Below, in pieces: positions 36,213 to 47,955 of a DNA stretch of 64,000 bases. The stretch is from Bos javanicus (taxonomy: Eukaryota; Chordata; Mammalia; Artiodactyla; Bovidae). The notes beneath the pieces were generated by a model. The model was not told the origin of the DNA, searched no databases, and saw only the letters and a list, made by a program, of their open reading frames with translations. How positions within the stretch are numbered: the stretch's first letter is position 1; the number at the start of each line of letters is the position of its first letter. The position numbers and the translations under genes are program-made. The DNA lies in the NCBI RefSeq assembly GCF_032452875.1, contig NC_083897.1, forward strand, positions 11,576,854 to 11,640,853. Reading direction: 5' to 3'.

Positions 36213-36221
36213 CTTTATATA
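36213..36221 (-). promoter_or_regulatory. TATA box of the solo LTR
   Basis: tatataaag on the minus strand lies about 65 bases upstream of the AATAAA. It would drive leftward transcription if active. Confidence 0.6.
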
Positions 36222-36310
36222 CCCTAAGTGTACGTGCTCAAACCCACCTCTCCAAATTCTCTGAAACTAGTCTGAACAAACGAAAAGAAAGATGCAATCA
36301 AAATTAACCA

Positions 36311-36350
36311 ATGATTCGTATGCCTTAAACCCATGATTCGTATGCCTTAA
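36311..36350 (-). repeat. 18-bp direct repeat in LTR U3
   Basis: atgattcgtatgccttaa occurs at 36311 and again at 36333, in perfect tandem with a 4-base spacer. Duplicated U3 modules often are enhancer units in retroviral LTRs. Confidence 0.85.
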
Positions 36351-36643
36351 GCCTAGGTAGTTAACAGTGGACAATTATCAGTAGGCCTGTGGTCATACCC
36401 CAATAAGCATAATAGAATTTATGATTCTATTCGGTTACACAGATAATCAGGGTATTTTTCTTAGGCAATGTAGGGTCTAGGTACGAGCCCTGGGGCTCTT
36501 CCATCTGGGGTGGGGGTTCTGATTTCTAGTTTGTATGTCATTTCCATAGATACAGGGCATATAGCTCAAAGTCCACAGTCTGGCCCAAGATTGTGTCCTG
36601 CTTTGAAGATGGAACCTGTTCTGTCTGATTTCTCCTTCATTAG

Positions 36644-36860
36644 TATTTATTAAATGCTACCCATTTACCAGGTATTGTGATAAGTACTTTAATGCATTTG
36701 CTCATGTAATCTCTAATGTGTAATTCCATTAAGTAGGAATTATTATTATCCTCATTTACAGATGATGAAACTGAGGCACAGAAAAAAGCCACATAACTAA
36801 TAATTGGCAGATAAGAAAAATAAATCCTAGGCTGATTGCTCATCTGACTACTTTGCCCCA
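36644..36860 (-). mobile_element. MIR relic adjoining the LTR
   Basis: Well-kept reverse MIR: tatttattaaatgctaccca, tgataagtactttaatgc, ttatcctcatttacagatga, gaaactgaggcacag and cacataactaataattggca. The flank left of the LTR (gatagctattag) looks like its continuation, so the LTR inserted at the MIR edge. Confidence 0.85.
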
Positions 36861-36998
36861 GGGTCTGTATTCTGAGATTTTCTCAATTTCAATCCTCACA
36901 AAATTGTGGTTGTTGGTCCCCCAGTTTGAAGGTTTTCTGATAAATATAATAGTGTGTTCTAGGGTTGATAATAGTTATTAATCAGGTAATAAGTAAAT

Positions 36999-38228
36999 TC
37001 TCCAAGCCAGGCTTCAGCAATACGTGAACCGTGAACTTCCTGATGTTCAAGCTGGTTTTAGAAAAGGCAGAGGAACCAGAGACCAAATTGCCAACATCCT
37101 CTGGATCATGGAAAAAGCATGAGAGTTCCAGAAAAAACATATATTTCTGCTCTATTGACTATGCCAAAACCTTTGACTGTGTGGATCACAATAAACTGTG
37201 GAAAATCCTGAAAGAGATGGGAATACCAGACCACCTGACCTGCCTCTTGAGAAATCCGTATGCAGGTGAGGAAGCAACAGTTAGAACTGGACATGGGACA
37301 ACAGACTGGTTTCAAATAGGAAAAGGAGTACGTCAAGGCTGTATATTCTCACCCTGCTTATTTAACTTCTATGCAGAGTACATCATGAGAAACGCTGGAC
37401 TGGAAGAAACACAAGCTGGAATCAAGACTGCTGGGAGAAATATCAATAACCTCAGATATGCAGATGACACCACCCTTATGGCAGAAAGTGAAGAGGAACT
37501 AAAAAGCCTCTTGATGAAAGTGAAAGTGGAGAGTGAAAAAGTTGGCTTAAAGCTCAACATTCAGAAAACGAAGATCATGGCATCTGGTCCCACCACTTCA
37601 TGGCAAATAGATGGGGAAACAGTGTCAGACTTTATTTTTGGGGGCTCCAAAATCACTGCAGATGGTGACTGCAGCCATAAAATTAAAAGATGCCTACTCC
37701 TTGGAAGGAAAGTTATGTCCAACCTAGATAGCATATTCAAAAGCAGAGACATTACTTTGCCAACAAAGGTCCATCTAGTCAAGGCTATGGTTTTTCCAGT
37801 GGTCATGTATGGATGTGTATTGGACTGTGAAGAAGGCTGAGCGCTGAAGAAGAATTGATGCTTTTGAACTGTGGTGTTGGAGAAGACTGTTGAGAGTCCC
37901 TTGGACTGCAAGGAGATCCAACCAGTCCATTCTGAAGGAGATCAGCCCTGGGATTTCTTTGAAGGGAATGATGCTGAAGCTGAAACTCCAATACTTTGGC
38001 CACCTCATGCGAAGAGCTGACTCATTGGAAAAGACTCTGATGCTGGGAGGAATTGGGGGCAGGAGGAGAAGGGGACGACAGAGGATGAGATGGCTGGATG
38101 GCATCACTGACTCGATGGACGTGAGTCTGAGTGAACTCTGGGAGTTGTTGATGGACAGGGAGGCCTGGCGTGCTGCGATTCATGGGGTCGCAAAGTGCTG
38201 GACACGACTGAGTGACTAAATTGAACTG
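36999..38228 (+). mobile_element. BovB LINE, 5'-truncated, with a near-complete RT frame
   Basis: Perfect 11-bp duplication aataagtaaat at 36988-36998 and 38229-38239. A long frame runs to 37840: motif A IDYAKTFDCVDHN near 37155, motif B GVRQGCIFSPCLFNFYAEYI near 37330, and motif C LRYADDTTL near 37455. The first 35 or so residues of that frame (from 37031) are out of register with the family, so a frameshift lies near 37120. Frame is lost again near 37815 (the GCESWT motif is broken). The C-terminal part is readable at 37890-38219. Confidence 0.95.
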
Positions 38229-38239
38229 AATAAGTAAAT

Positions 38240-38591
38240 ATATTCATGAACTTTTTGTTGAACTCCCTTATTCATATTTAAGCCTTATAACAGAAATACC
38301 TTAAATTATTGGCATAAAAACAACAGAAGATTTTAGCTCCAAAGACTAGCACCATTAAAATAATGCTGGTGAAATATTGATAAACAGACTAAAGTGCTCA
38401 AGTAAACACACACATTTAATTTTGAGTTGGGGTGTTATTCCCTCATTCTTCAAAAGCTAAAACATTTAATGGTTGTTTTATTTATTGGTAATATGCAGCA
38501 ATAATTTTTAAATTCATAAGTGATTATATTCAGCTCATTGATGCATAGTTATCTTTAGCATCCCCCATAAGATGTTTTGACTTTTCTAAAG
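38240..38591. other. AT-rich spacer between two BovB copies
   Basis: No gene or repeat recognised. Confidence 0.45.
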
Positions 38592-39214
38592 GGGAACAGT
38601 GGAAACAGTGTCAGACTTTATTTTTTTGGGCTCCAAAATCACTGCAGATGGTGACTGCAGCCATGAAATTGAAAGACGCTTACTCCTTGGGAGGAAAGTT
38701 ATGACCAACCTAGATAGCATATTCAAAAGCAGAGACATTACTTTGCCGACAAATGTTCGTCTAGTGAAGGCTATGATTTTTCCTGTGGTCATGTATGGAT
38801 GTGAGAGTTGAACTGTGAAGAAGGCTGAGCACTGAAGAATCGATGCTTTTGAACTGTGGTGTTGAAGAAGACTGTTGAGAGTCCCTTGGACTGCAAGGAG
38901 ATCTAACCAGTCCATTCAAAAGGAGATCAGCCCTGGGATTTCTTTGGAAGGAATGATGCTAAAGCTGAAACTCCAGTACTTTGGCCACCTCATGCGAAGA
39001 GTTGACTCATTGGAAAAGACTCTGATGCTGGGAGGAATTGGGGGCAGGAGGAGAAGGGGACGACAGAGGATGAGATGGCTGGATGGCATCACTGACTCAA
39101 TGGACTTGAGTCTGGGTGAACTCTGGGAGTTGGTGATGGACAGGGAGGCCTGGCGTGCTGCGATTCATGGGGTCGCAAAGAGTTGGACACGACTGAGCAA
39201 CTGAACTGAACTGA
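38592..39214 (+). mobile_element. BovB LINE 3' fragment
   Basis: Begins at the ETVSDFIFLGSKITADGDC region (38599) and runs to the ctgaact 3' tail. Stops break it near 38808 (GCES then TGA) and 38833. The C-terminal segment 38875-39204 is open (ADSL-like EKTLMLGGIGGRRRRGRQRM). No clear duplication. Confidence 0.93.
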
Positions 39215-40212
39215 AGTGAAAGCCTTTATGGAGTTTGAATACAAAGGATGTATTTTTTCACTGTTTATTCCTTTCTTGTTGAAATCACACCATTTCCGGG
39301 AACTTCTTAAAATAATTAAGTGCAACTCAACTCACTATCCCTTTACTTTTCTCCTACATCTAAGTTACAAACCTGGCTTGATTCAACACCTCGCTCAGAT
39401 TTTCTACTGTAAAATATAATACATCCATGAGGACAGAGGAACACCTCACCTGAGCCCTCAGAGGCTTCTTGTGAAAGCTTTTATTGTATGCCCTAGCTCA
39501 AATAACCACCTACATAGCAAAGCATGAATTCCAAAACACCATTTATAAAGCTCCTATCTTTTTTGTCAATCTCATGAAATAACTTTATTCTTCTTCATAG
39601 GCCAGAGGCTAATAATACTGTATTATCTTTCCCTCACCTTCCCTACAAATCAATCACATCTACATACTTCCTCTCTCCTTTCTTGCCCTTCCCTGCTTCC
39701 ATTTTTAAAAAAGGGGGGGTTGGGAGTCATCATACATATCAAGGCACATTCCATTGCTTTATCCAGTTAATTTAGTCTCTTCTGATACATCTTCCTGTCT
39801 ATTCCTGGTCTCTTTCTGTGTGTGTGTGAGAGAGAGAGAGAAACTCTTTTCTCTTTGGGACAGAGGAAAGCCCATATAATATTTTCAAGAGAAGAATAGA
39901 GTTACTTAAATGTCTGGTCATAAATTATCACACGTAAGATACAAAAAATTCATTCTGAAATATTTCAAGTGCCAACTGCTAATCAATAGTGTACTAAGTG
40001 TTGCAGATACATTATGAACTAATTAAACATGGTCCTTTATGTCATCTAATAGAAAAGATAATGCAAGTACATGGTTTAGATTGTAAATTATAAGGCTAAC
40101 AACACAGTTTTGAAGAAGCGGTCTGGTAATATCAGAGTTGAGGTCTATTGCATGAGTAGGAGTCATGAGTAGGAAAACAAGTCGGCAAAGAATGATTTAG
40201 TATAAGGTAATA
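39215..40212. other. Intergenic DNA with a TG/AG microsatellite
   Basis: (TG)n(AG)n at about 39817-39841 and a G run at about 39712-39718. No gene recognised. Confidence 0.5.
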
Positions 40213-40440
40213 CTGTTATGGGCTGAATATTTGTGTCTGCTTAAAATTCATATGTTGAACCCTTAATCCCCAATATGATGATATTTAAAGATGGGACCTT
40301 TGGGAAGTAATTAGGTTTAGATTATGTCATAATTTTAGAACTCGCATTTATGCCTTTATAAGAAGAGGATGGTGCACATGCTCTTGCATGCATGCATTCT
40401 GTCTCTCTTTCTGGTATTTTGTTACACCACCCAGCATTCC
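40213..40440 (+). mobile_element. Truncated MaLR LTR
   Basis: tgttatgggctgaatatttg, aaaattcatatgttgaaccc, gggacctttgggaagtaatt and cctttataagaagagg follow the MST/MLT1 order. The second half is mostly missing. Confidence 0.8.
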
Positions 40441-40563
40441 AAAGACAAACACCATCGACTAAGAACCAGAGACAAAAAAGAACAAGGCTTGCTTTAGGAA
40501 ATTAAATACATTTAATTTGGCTAGAGAAAAAGGAAAAAAGTATATGTATATATAAATCATCTG

Positions 40564-40761
40564 TGCTGTGCTTAGTCACTCAGTCATGGTCAACTCTGCA
40601 ACCCCATGGACTATAGTCCACCAGGCTCCTCTGTCTATGGGGATTCTCCAGGCAAGAATACTGGAGCGGGTTGCCATACGGTCCTCCAGGGGATCTTCCC
40701 AAACCAGGGACTGAACCCACAGTCTCCCACATTGCAGGTGGATTCTTTACCATCTGAGCCA

Positions 40762-40763
<2 letters not shown>
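40564..40763 (-). mobile_element. Bov-tA SINE with a microsatellite at its head
   Basis: Minus-strand Bov-tA, but the first bases of the tRNA-like head are replaced by the TG/TA tract starting at 40765. Box B-like gggttcagtccctgg is visible near 40707-40721. Confidence 0.88.

Positions 40764-40764
<1 letters not shown>

Positions 40765-40836
<72 letters not shown>
40765..40836. repeat. (TG)16(TA)20 compound microsatellite
   Basis: Uninterrupted 32-base TG block (40765-40796) followed by a 40-base TA block (40797-40836). Confidence 0.97.
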
Positions 40837-40839
<3 letters not shown>

Positions 40840-41329
40840 GTTCCTGTGTATGTGCATGCTGGGGGAACACAGTGATAACACAAATAAGTAGAACTAGCAC
40901 GACTGAATAAATATGGGGATCTGAAAGAATTATTCTCCCTCTTCACAGTGGATTTGAAAACAAAGAAACCTGTATTCACTGGCTGAGGGAAGCAGTAACA
41001 TTCTTCACATCTACCAGAGATGAAACACACAGTAAACTTCTCAAACCAAGTGAATAATTGCCTTATAAAACCACCAAGAAGCTCAACACCCCATCTTTTT
41101 GAGATAATACAACTACCAAAACAAAATTGATGTGCGTTAAAACAAGATTAAAACATCATGAAAAGTTCACACAATACGTGAGAAGAGATTTACATGAAAA
41201 AAGAAAATATGCAGTAGATACTTATAGAGTTTCGAAAAATATACTCAAAGTAAAAAAAAAAAAACAAAAAACAACTCAATGATTGGATAAAAAGAAGATT
41301 GAACACAGATGCAGGGAGAATTAGTGAAC

Positions 41330-42840
41330 TGCATCATAGATCTGAAGTTTTAGTAAGGTAACACAGATAAAGTGATAGAAAATATGAAAAAAATGGTAAA
41401 GAGACAATGACTGTGGATTGAGAAGACCTAGAGAGCAGAAAGAAGAAAAACAAGTGAATATTCAAATGTAAGATAGCTGATAATCCCCATAATTAATGAA
41501 AGATATGAGTCCCAAAATTAATGAAAAATTACTCAAATTGGATAAATAAAAATAAATCTGTATATAAACACAATACACTGAATTTGAAGAAATTCAACGG
41601 CAAAAAGAAAGTGTAAAATTCACCTAAAGAGAAGACAGAAAGTAAAGTTTTATAGCAATTTTAACTTCGGATGACTTATGGAAACAAGCAAATGAAAATA
41701 CCAAAGAAAATGGAATAATATTTTTAATGTACAGAAGAAAATGACTCAGAATTTTATTTCTAGGTAGATTGTCCTTAAGTAGTAAAGGTAAAATAAAGAC
41801 ATCTCCAAATAAAAATGGGGAAATTTACCACTTATAGACTCTTGCTGAAATTACTTGGCCTAGAGTATGTATTTTAGGAAGAAGAAAGAGGGACACAAAG
41901 GTAAGAATTGTGAGTAAAGAAAATGGCAAATACATAAGTACAATTAAGTATGAACTGGTGGCTTAGTGGTAAAGAATGCCTGCCAGTGCAAGAGACGTGG
42001 GTTCAATCCCTGAGTCAAAAAGATCCACTGGAGGAGGAAATAGCAACTCATTCCAGTATTCTTGCCTAGGAAATCCCATGGACGGAGGAGCCTGGCGGGG
42101 TACAGTCCACATGGTCACAAAAAGAGTTGGACACAACTGAGTGACTGAGCATGTGCACACACAAAAAAAATAGTAAGGATACAACAATAAAGATCATATA
42201 GGGAACCTTTTGAAAAGGTAGAACTAACAATTATGAAACAAAGTGATAGGTGTAAAAGTATTCTAAGAGCCTTCTATTAATCAAGGCTTTATGAGAACTG
42301 AATGATTAATTTTAAAATGTGGAATCACTAATATATTTTAAATATTTAATGTAGCCACCAAAATAATGAAAAGAGAATGTATAACTTTCCAAATTACTAA
42401 AAGGTGAAAAACTAAAGGTTTTTTAGTAAATAAAAATAACTAAATGAGATGTTAGATATAAGTCCACACTATATTAGAAATTGCAATAAAATAACTAGAT
42501 TAAAGAGTCAGTTGAGAGTTTCTCAGATGTGTGTTCAATTTTTAATTGCATCATAGAGGAAAAGAACACTTAAAATAATGACACAGAAAGGCAAATATGA
42601 ATGATAGAGGGTTGGAAAAAGTTGGTCCAAATATGTACTACCATAAAAAAGCTGATATAACTCTATTAAAAATAAGCAAAAAATACACAGATATGTGTAT
42701 TGCATAATGATAAATGAATCATTTCACTAGAAACTTATACCATCATGTAGTTTTAAGCATATAGATATGATTTTTAATTGTATAAATTAGATCAACAGGA
42801 CACAAAGGTTGACAACAACTAAACAAAATACACAATAATG
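41330..42840 (+). mobile_element. Old L1/HAL1-type relic
   Basis: Degenerate but ordered L1 ORF1 blocks in the plus orientation: aatggaataatatttttaat, cagaattttatttctag (Arg-Ile-Leu-Tyr region) and ggtaaaataaagacat. After the SINE at 41952-42165, possible endonuclease-region blocks follow (gggttggaaaaagttggtcc, ataaaaaagctgatata). No open frame remains. L1-B inserted at its right side (42856). Confidence 0.55.
41952..42165 (+). mobile_element. Bov-tA SINE
   Basis: Degenerate tRNA-like head (actggtggcttagtggtaaa), box B-like gggttcaatccctgag, then the Bov-A body to gagtgactgagcatg. Confidence 0.9.
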
Positions 42841-42841
42841 T

Positions 42842-42855
42842 AGAAACTTGCTTTA
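42842..42855. repeat. Probable target-site duplication of L1-B, left
   Basis: agaaacttgcttta here versus agaaacttatttta at 49765-49778: 12 of 14 identical. Confidence 0.6.
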
Positions 42856-43232
42856 TTTTTTTTAATTTATTTATTTCAATTGGAGGCTAATTACCTTACA
42901 ATATTGTAGTGGTTTTGCCATACATTGACATGCAACAGCCACGGGTATACACGTGTTCCCCATCCTGATCCCCCATCCCACCTCTTCCCCATCCCATCCC
43001 ACCTCTTCCCCATCCCATCCCTCTGGGTCATCCCAGTGCACCAGCCCTGAGCACCCTGTCTCATGCATCAAACCTGGACTGGAGATCTGTTTCATATATG
43101 ATAATATACATGTTTCAGTGCTATTCTCACAAATCATCCCACCCTCACCTTCTCCCACAGAGTCCGAAAGACTATTCCATACATCTGTGTCTCTTTTGCT
43201 GTTTTGCATATAGGGTCATCGTTACCATCTTT

Positions 43233-46151
43233 CTAAATTCCATATATATGCATTAGTATACTGTATTGGTGTTTTTCTTTCTGGCTTACTTCACTCTGTA
43301 AAATAGGCTCCAGTTTCATCCACCTCATTGGAATTGATTCAAATGTATTCTTTTTAGTGGCTGAGTAATACTCCATTGTGTATATATACCACAGCTTTCT
43401 TATCCATTCATCTGCTGATGGACATCTAGGTTGCTTCCATGTCCTGGCTATTATAAACAGTGCTGTGATGAACATTGGGGTACACGTGTCTCTTTCAATT
43501 CTGGTTTCCTCGGTGTGTATGCTCAGCAGTGGGATTGCTGGGTCATATTGCAGTTCTATTTCCAGTTTTTTAAGAATTTCCACACTGTTCTCCATAGTGG
43601 CTGTACTAGTTTGCATTCCCACCAACAGTGTAAGAGGGTTCCCTTTTCTCCACACCCTCTCCAGCATTTATTGCTTGTAGACTTTTGGATCGCAGCCATT
43701 CTGACTGGCGTGAAATGGTACCTCATTGTGGTTTTGATTTGCATTTTTCTGATAATGAGTGATGTTTAGCATCTTTTCATGTGTTTGTTGGCCATCTGTA
43801 TGTCTTCTTTGGAGAAATGTCTGTCCAGTTCTTTGGCCCAATTTTTGATTGGGTCATTTATTTTTCTGGAATTGAGCTTCAGGAGTTGCTTGTATATTTT
43901 TGAGATTAATTCTTTGTCAGTTGCTTCCTTTGCTATTATTTTATCCCATTCTGAAGGCTGTCTTGTCACCTTGCTTATAGTTTCCTTCGTTGTGCAAAAG
44001 CTTTTAAGTTTAATTAGGTCCCATTTGTTTATTTTTGCCTTTATTTCCATGACTCTGGGAGGTGGGTCATAGAGGATACTGCTGTGATGTATGTCAGAGA
44101 GTGTTTTGCCTGTTTTCCTCTAGGAGTTTTGTAGTTTCTGGTCTTACATTTAGATCTTTGATCCATTTTGACTTTATTTTTGTGTATGGTGTTAGAAAGT
44201 GTTCTAGTTTCATTCTTTTACAAATGGTTGACCAGTTTTCCCAGCACCACTTGTTAAAGAGATCGTCTTTTCTCCATCTTGCCTCCTTTGTCAAAAATAA
44301 GGTCTCCATAGGTGTGTGGATTTATCTCTGGGCTTTCTATTTTGCTCCATTGATCTATATTTCTGTCTTTGTGCCAGTATCAAACTGTCTTGATGACTGT
44401 AGCATTGTAATAGAGCCTGTAGTCAGGCAGGTTGATTCCTCCAGTTCCAATCTTCTTTCTCAAGATTGCTTTGGCTATTTGAGGTTTTTTGTATTTCCAT
44501 ACAATTTGTGAAATTATTTTTTCTAGTTCTATGAAAAATACTGTTGGTAGCTGGATAGGGATTGCATTGACTCTATAGATTGCTTTGGGTAGTATACTCA
44601 TTTTCACTATATTGATTCTTCCCATCCATGAACATGGTATATTTTTCCATCTATTTGTGTCCTCTTTGATTTCCTTCATCGGTGTTTTATAGATTCCTAA
44701 GTATTTTATTCTTTTCATTGCAATGGTGAATGAAATTGTTTCCTTAATTTCTCGTTCTATTTTCTCATTGTTAGTGTATAGGAATGCAAGGGATTTCTGT
44801 GTGATTACAGTTTCAATTTCCGTGCTTGTTGTGTGTCTGTTAAGATTTTGTATTTCTTCCTGGTTCAGTTTTGGAAATTTGTACTTTTCTAAGAATTTGT
44901 CCGTTTCTTCCAAGTTGTCCATTTTATTGGCATATAGCTGCTGAAGGTAGTCTCTTATGATCCTTTGTATTTCTGCATTGTCTGTTGTGATTTCTCCGTT
45001 TTCGTTTCTAATTTTGTTGATTTGATTCTTTCCCCTTTGTTTCTTGATGAGTCTGGCTAATGATTTGTTAATTTTATTTATCCTCTCAAAGCACCAGCTT
45101 TTGGCTTTGTTGATTTTGGCTATGGTCTGTTTTGTTTCTTTTGCACTTATCCCTGCCCTGATTTTTAAGACTTCTTTCCCTCTACTAACCCTGGGGTTCT
45201 TCATTTCTTCCTTTTCTAGTTGCTTTAGGTGTAGAGTTATGTTATTTATTTGACTTTTTTCTTGTTTCTTGAGGTAAGCCTGTATTGTTATGAAGCTTCC
45301 CCTTAGCATTGCTTTTACAGTGTCTCATAGGTTTTGGGTTGTTGTGTTTTCATTTTCATTCCTTTCTATGCATATTTTGATTTCTTTTTTATTTATTCTG
45401 TGATTTGTTGGTTATTCAGCAATGTGTTTTTCAGCCTCCATATGTTGGAACTTTTAATAGTTTTTCTCCTTTAATTGATATCTAATCTTACTACTTTGTG
45501 GTCAGAAAAGATGCTTGGAATGATTTCCATTTTTTTGAATTTACCAAGGCTAGATTTATGGCCCAGGATGTGATCTATCCTGGAGAAGGTTCCATGTGCA
45601 CTTGAGAAAAAGGTGAAATTCATTGTTTTGGGGTGAAATGTCCTATAGATATCAATTAGGTCTAACTGGTCGGTTGTATCATTTAAAGTTTGTGTTTCCT
45701 TGTTAATTTTCTGTTTAGTTGATCTATCCATAGGTGTGAGTGGGGTATTAGTCTCCCACTATTATTGTGTTATTGTTAATTTCCCCTTTCATGCTTGTTA
45801 GCATTTGCCTTACATATTGTGGTGCTCCTATGTTGGGTGCACATATATTTATAATTGTTATATCTTCTTGAATTGATCCTTTGATCATTATGTAGTGTCC
45901 TTCTTTACCTCTTTTTACAGCCTTTCTTTTAAAGTCTATTTTATCTGATATGAGTATTGCTACTCTTGCTTTCTTTTGGTCTCTATTTTTGTGGAATATC
46001 TTTTCCCAGCCCTTCACTTTCAGTCTGTATGGGTCCTTTTTTTGAGGTGAGTCTCTTGTAGACAGCATATATAAGGGTCTTGTTTTTTTATCCATTCATC
46101 CAGTCTTTGTCTTTTTGTTGGGGCATTCAACTCATTTACATTTAAGGTCAT
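43233..46151 (-). pseudogene. L1-B ORF2, RT core deleted
   Basis: The ATG is kept at 46151-46149. The endonuclease runs in shifted frames: 46095-45748 (VKGWEKIF, ISDKIDFK, IINICAPNIGAPQYV, ending IIVGD) and 45731-45471 (DLIDIYRTFHPKTMNFTFF, HGTFSRIDHILGH, IFSDHKVVRL). The 309-residue frame 45309-44380 joins the pre-RT linker (KINKAKSWCFERINK; NQEEIQNLNRHTTSTEIETV) directly to post-RT sequence (TQKSLAFLYTNNEKIEREIK), so motifs A-C and FADD are gone. It continues to WKNIPCSWMGRINIVKMSIL. The C-terminus is at 43667-43233 (WIRKLWYIYTMEYYSATKKN). Confidence 0.93.
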
Positions 46152-46233
46152 TATTGATAAGTATGATCCCATTGCCATTTACTTTGTTGTTTTGGGTTGG
46201 AGTTTATACACCCTTTCTGTGTTTCCTGTCTAG

Positions 46234-47330
46234 AGAAGATCCTTTAGCATTTGTTGGAGAGCTGGTTTGGTGGTGCTGAATTCTCTCAGCTTTTGCTTCT
46301 CTGTAAAGCTTTTGATTTCTCCTTCATATTTTAATGAGATCTTTGCTGGGTACAGTAATCTGGGTTTTAGGTTTTTCTCTTTCATCACTTTAAGTATGTC
46401 CTGCCATTCCCTCCTGACCTGAAGAGTTTCTATTCAAAGATCAACTGTTATCCTTATGGGACTCCCCTTGTGTGTTATTTGTTTTTCCCTTACTGCTTTT
46501 AATATTTGTTCTTTGTGTTTGATCTTTGTTAATTTGATAATATGTTTCTTGGGGTGTTTCACTTTGGGTTTATCCTGTTTTAGACTCTCTGGGTTTCTTG
46601 GACTTACTTGGGTGACTATTCCCTTCCCCATTTTAGGGAAGTTTTCAACTATTATCTCCTCAAGTATTTTCTCATGGTCTTTCTTTTTGTGTTCTTCTGG
46701 GACTCCTATGATTCAAATGTTGGGGCGTTTAACATTGCCCCAGAGGTCTCTGAGGTTGTCGTCATTTCTTTTATTGTTTTTTCTTTTTTCTTCTCTGTTT
46801 CATTTATTTCTACCACTCTATCTTCTTCCTCACTTATCCTATCTTCTGCCTCTGTTATTCTACTGTTGGTTCCCTCCAGAGTGTTTTGATCTCATTTATT
46901 ACATTATTCATTATATATTGACTCTTAATTTCTTCTAGGTCCTTGTTAAACATTTCTTGCATCTTCTCAATCCTTTTCTCCAGGCTATTTTTCTGTAACT
47001 CTATTTTATTTTCAAGAGTTTGAATCATTTTTACTATCATTATTCTGAATTCTTTTTCAAGTAGTCTCCCTATCTCTTCCTCTTTCGTTTGGTTTGGTGG
47101 GCATTTATCATGTTCCTTTACCTGCTGAGTATGTCTCTGCCTAGTCATCTTGTTTAGATTGCTGTGTTTGGGGTGGCCTTTCCGTATTCTGGCAGTTGGT
47201 GGTTGCCCTTTATTGTGGAGGTTCCTCACTGTGGATGGGGTTGGACGGGTGGCTTGTCAAGGTTTCCTGGTTAGGGAAGCTTGTGTCAGTGTTCTGGTGG
47301 GTGGAGCTGTATTTCTTCTCTCTGGAGTGT
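46234..47330 (-). pseudogene. L1-B ORF1, broken
   Basis: The N-terminal and coiled-coil part is readable at 47229-46855 (MTRQRHTQQVKEHDKCPPNQ; KIELQKNSLEKRIEKMQEMF). The RRM/C-terminal part is at 46631-46434 (LTKIKHKEQILKAVREKQIT). Frameshifts separate the pieces and a stop at 46434 removes the usual C-terminus in that frame. The ORF1 end corresponds to about 46234. Confidence 0.88.
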
Positions 47331-47682
47331 AATAAAGTGTCCAGTAGTGAGTTTTGAGATGTCTATGGGTTTGGTGTGACTTTGGGCAGCCTGTATATTG
47401 AAGCTCAGGGCTATGTTCCTGTGTTGCTGGAGAATTTGCATGGTATGTCTTGCTCTGGAACTTGTTGGCTTTGGGTGGTGCTTGGTTTCAGTGTAGGTAT
47501 GGAGGATTTTGGATGAGCTCTTATTGATTAATGTTCCCTAGAGTCAGGGGTTCTCTGGTGTTCTAAGGTTTGGACTTAAGCCTCCTGCCTCTGGTTTTCC
47601 ATCTTATTCTTACAGTAGCCTCAAGACTTCCCCATCTATACAGCACTGATGATAAAACATCTAGGTTAATGATGAAAAGTTT

Positions 47683-47955
47683 CTCCACAGTGAGGAACAC
47701 CCGGAAAGGTTCACAGAGTTACACAGAGAAGAGAAGAGGGAGGAGGGAGATAGAGGTGACCAGGAGGAGAAGAGGGGGAATCAAAAGGGGAGAGAGCAAG
47801 ATAGCCATTAATCAATTCCCTATGTGCTCTCCACAGTCTGGACCGCTTGGAGATGTTCATAGAGAAGAGAAGAGGGAGGAGGAGATAGAGGTGACCTGGT
47901 GGAGAAAAAAGAGAGTCAAAAGGGGGGGAGAGGAATCAAACCAGTAATCACACTC
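47683..47955 (-). repeat. Two tandem units in the L1-B 5' UTR
   Basis: Units start at 47683 and 47829 (ctccacagt). The second is shortened near its beginning (about 47850) and ends in cagtaatcacactccc. These are homologous to the three units in L1-A. Confidence 0.8.

Larger units (their letters stand above)
36079..36639 (-). mobile_element. Solo endogenous-retrovirus LTR (561 bp)
   Basis: Termini are TG (36079) and CA (36639), flanked by a 4-bp duplication ttag at 36075-36078 and 36640-36643. On the minus strand a TATA box (tatataaag, 36221-36213) and a polyadenylation signal AATAAA (36149-36144) are spaced as in U3-R-U5. U3 holds an 18-bp direct repeat (36311-36328 and 36333-36350). There is no gag, pol or env, so the provirus was lost by LTR recombination. 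I think this is a ruminant BTLTR1-type family, but the name is uncertain. Confidence 0.85.

Noticed and set aside
40606..40875. Frames encoding VCVCVC and IYIYIY runs
   Set aside because: Translation of the TG/TA microsatellite and a SINE.
42000..42010. tRNA-like B box motifs suggesting tRNA genes
   Set aside because: These box motifs are in Bov-tA SINE heads; none folds as a complete tRNA by eye and each continues into a Bov-A body.
44380..45309. New host gene from the 309-residue L1 frame
   Set aside because: It is L1 ORF2 with internal deletions; there is no sign of a promoter, splice sites or selection.
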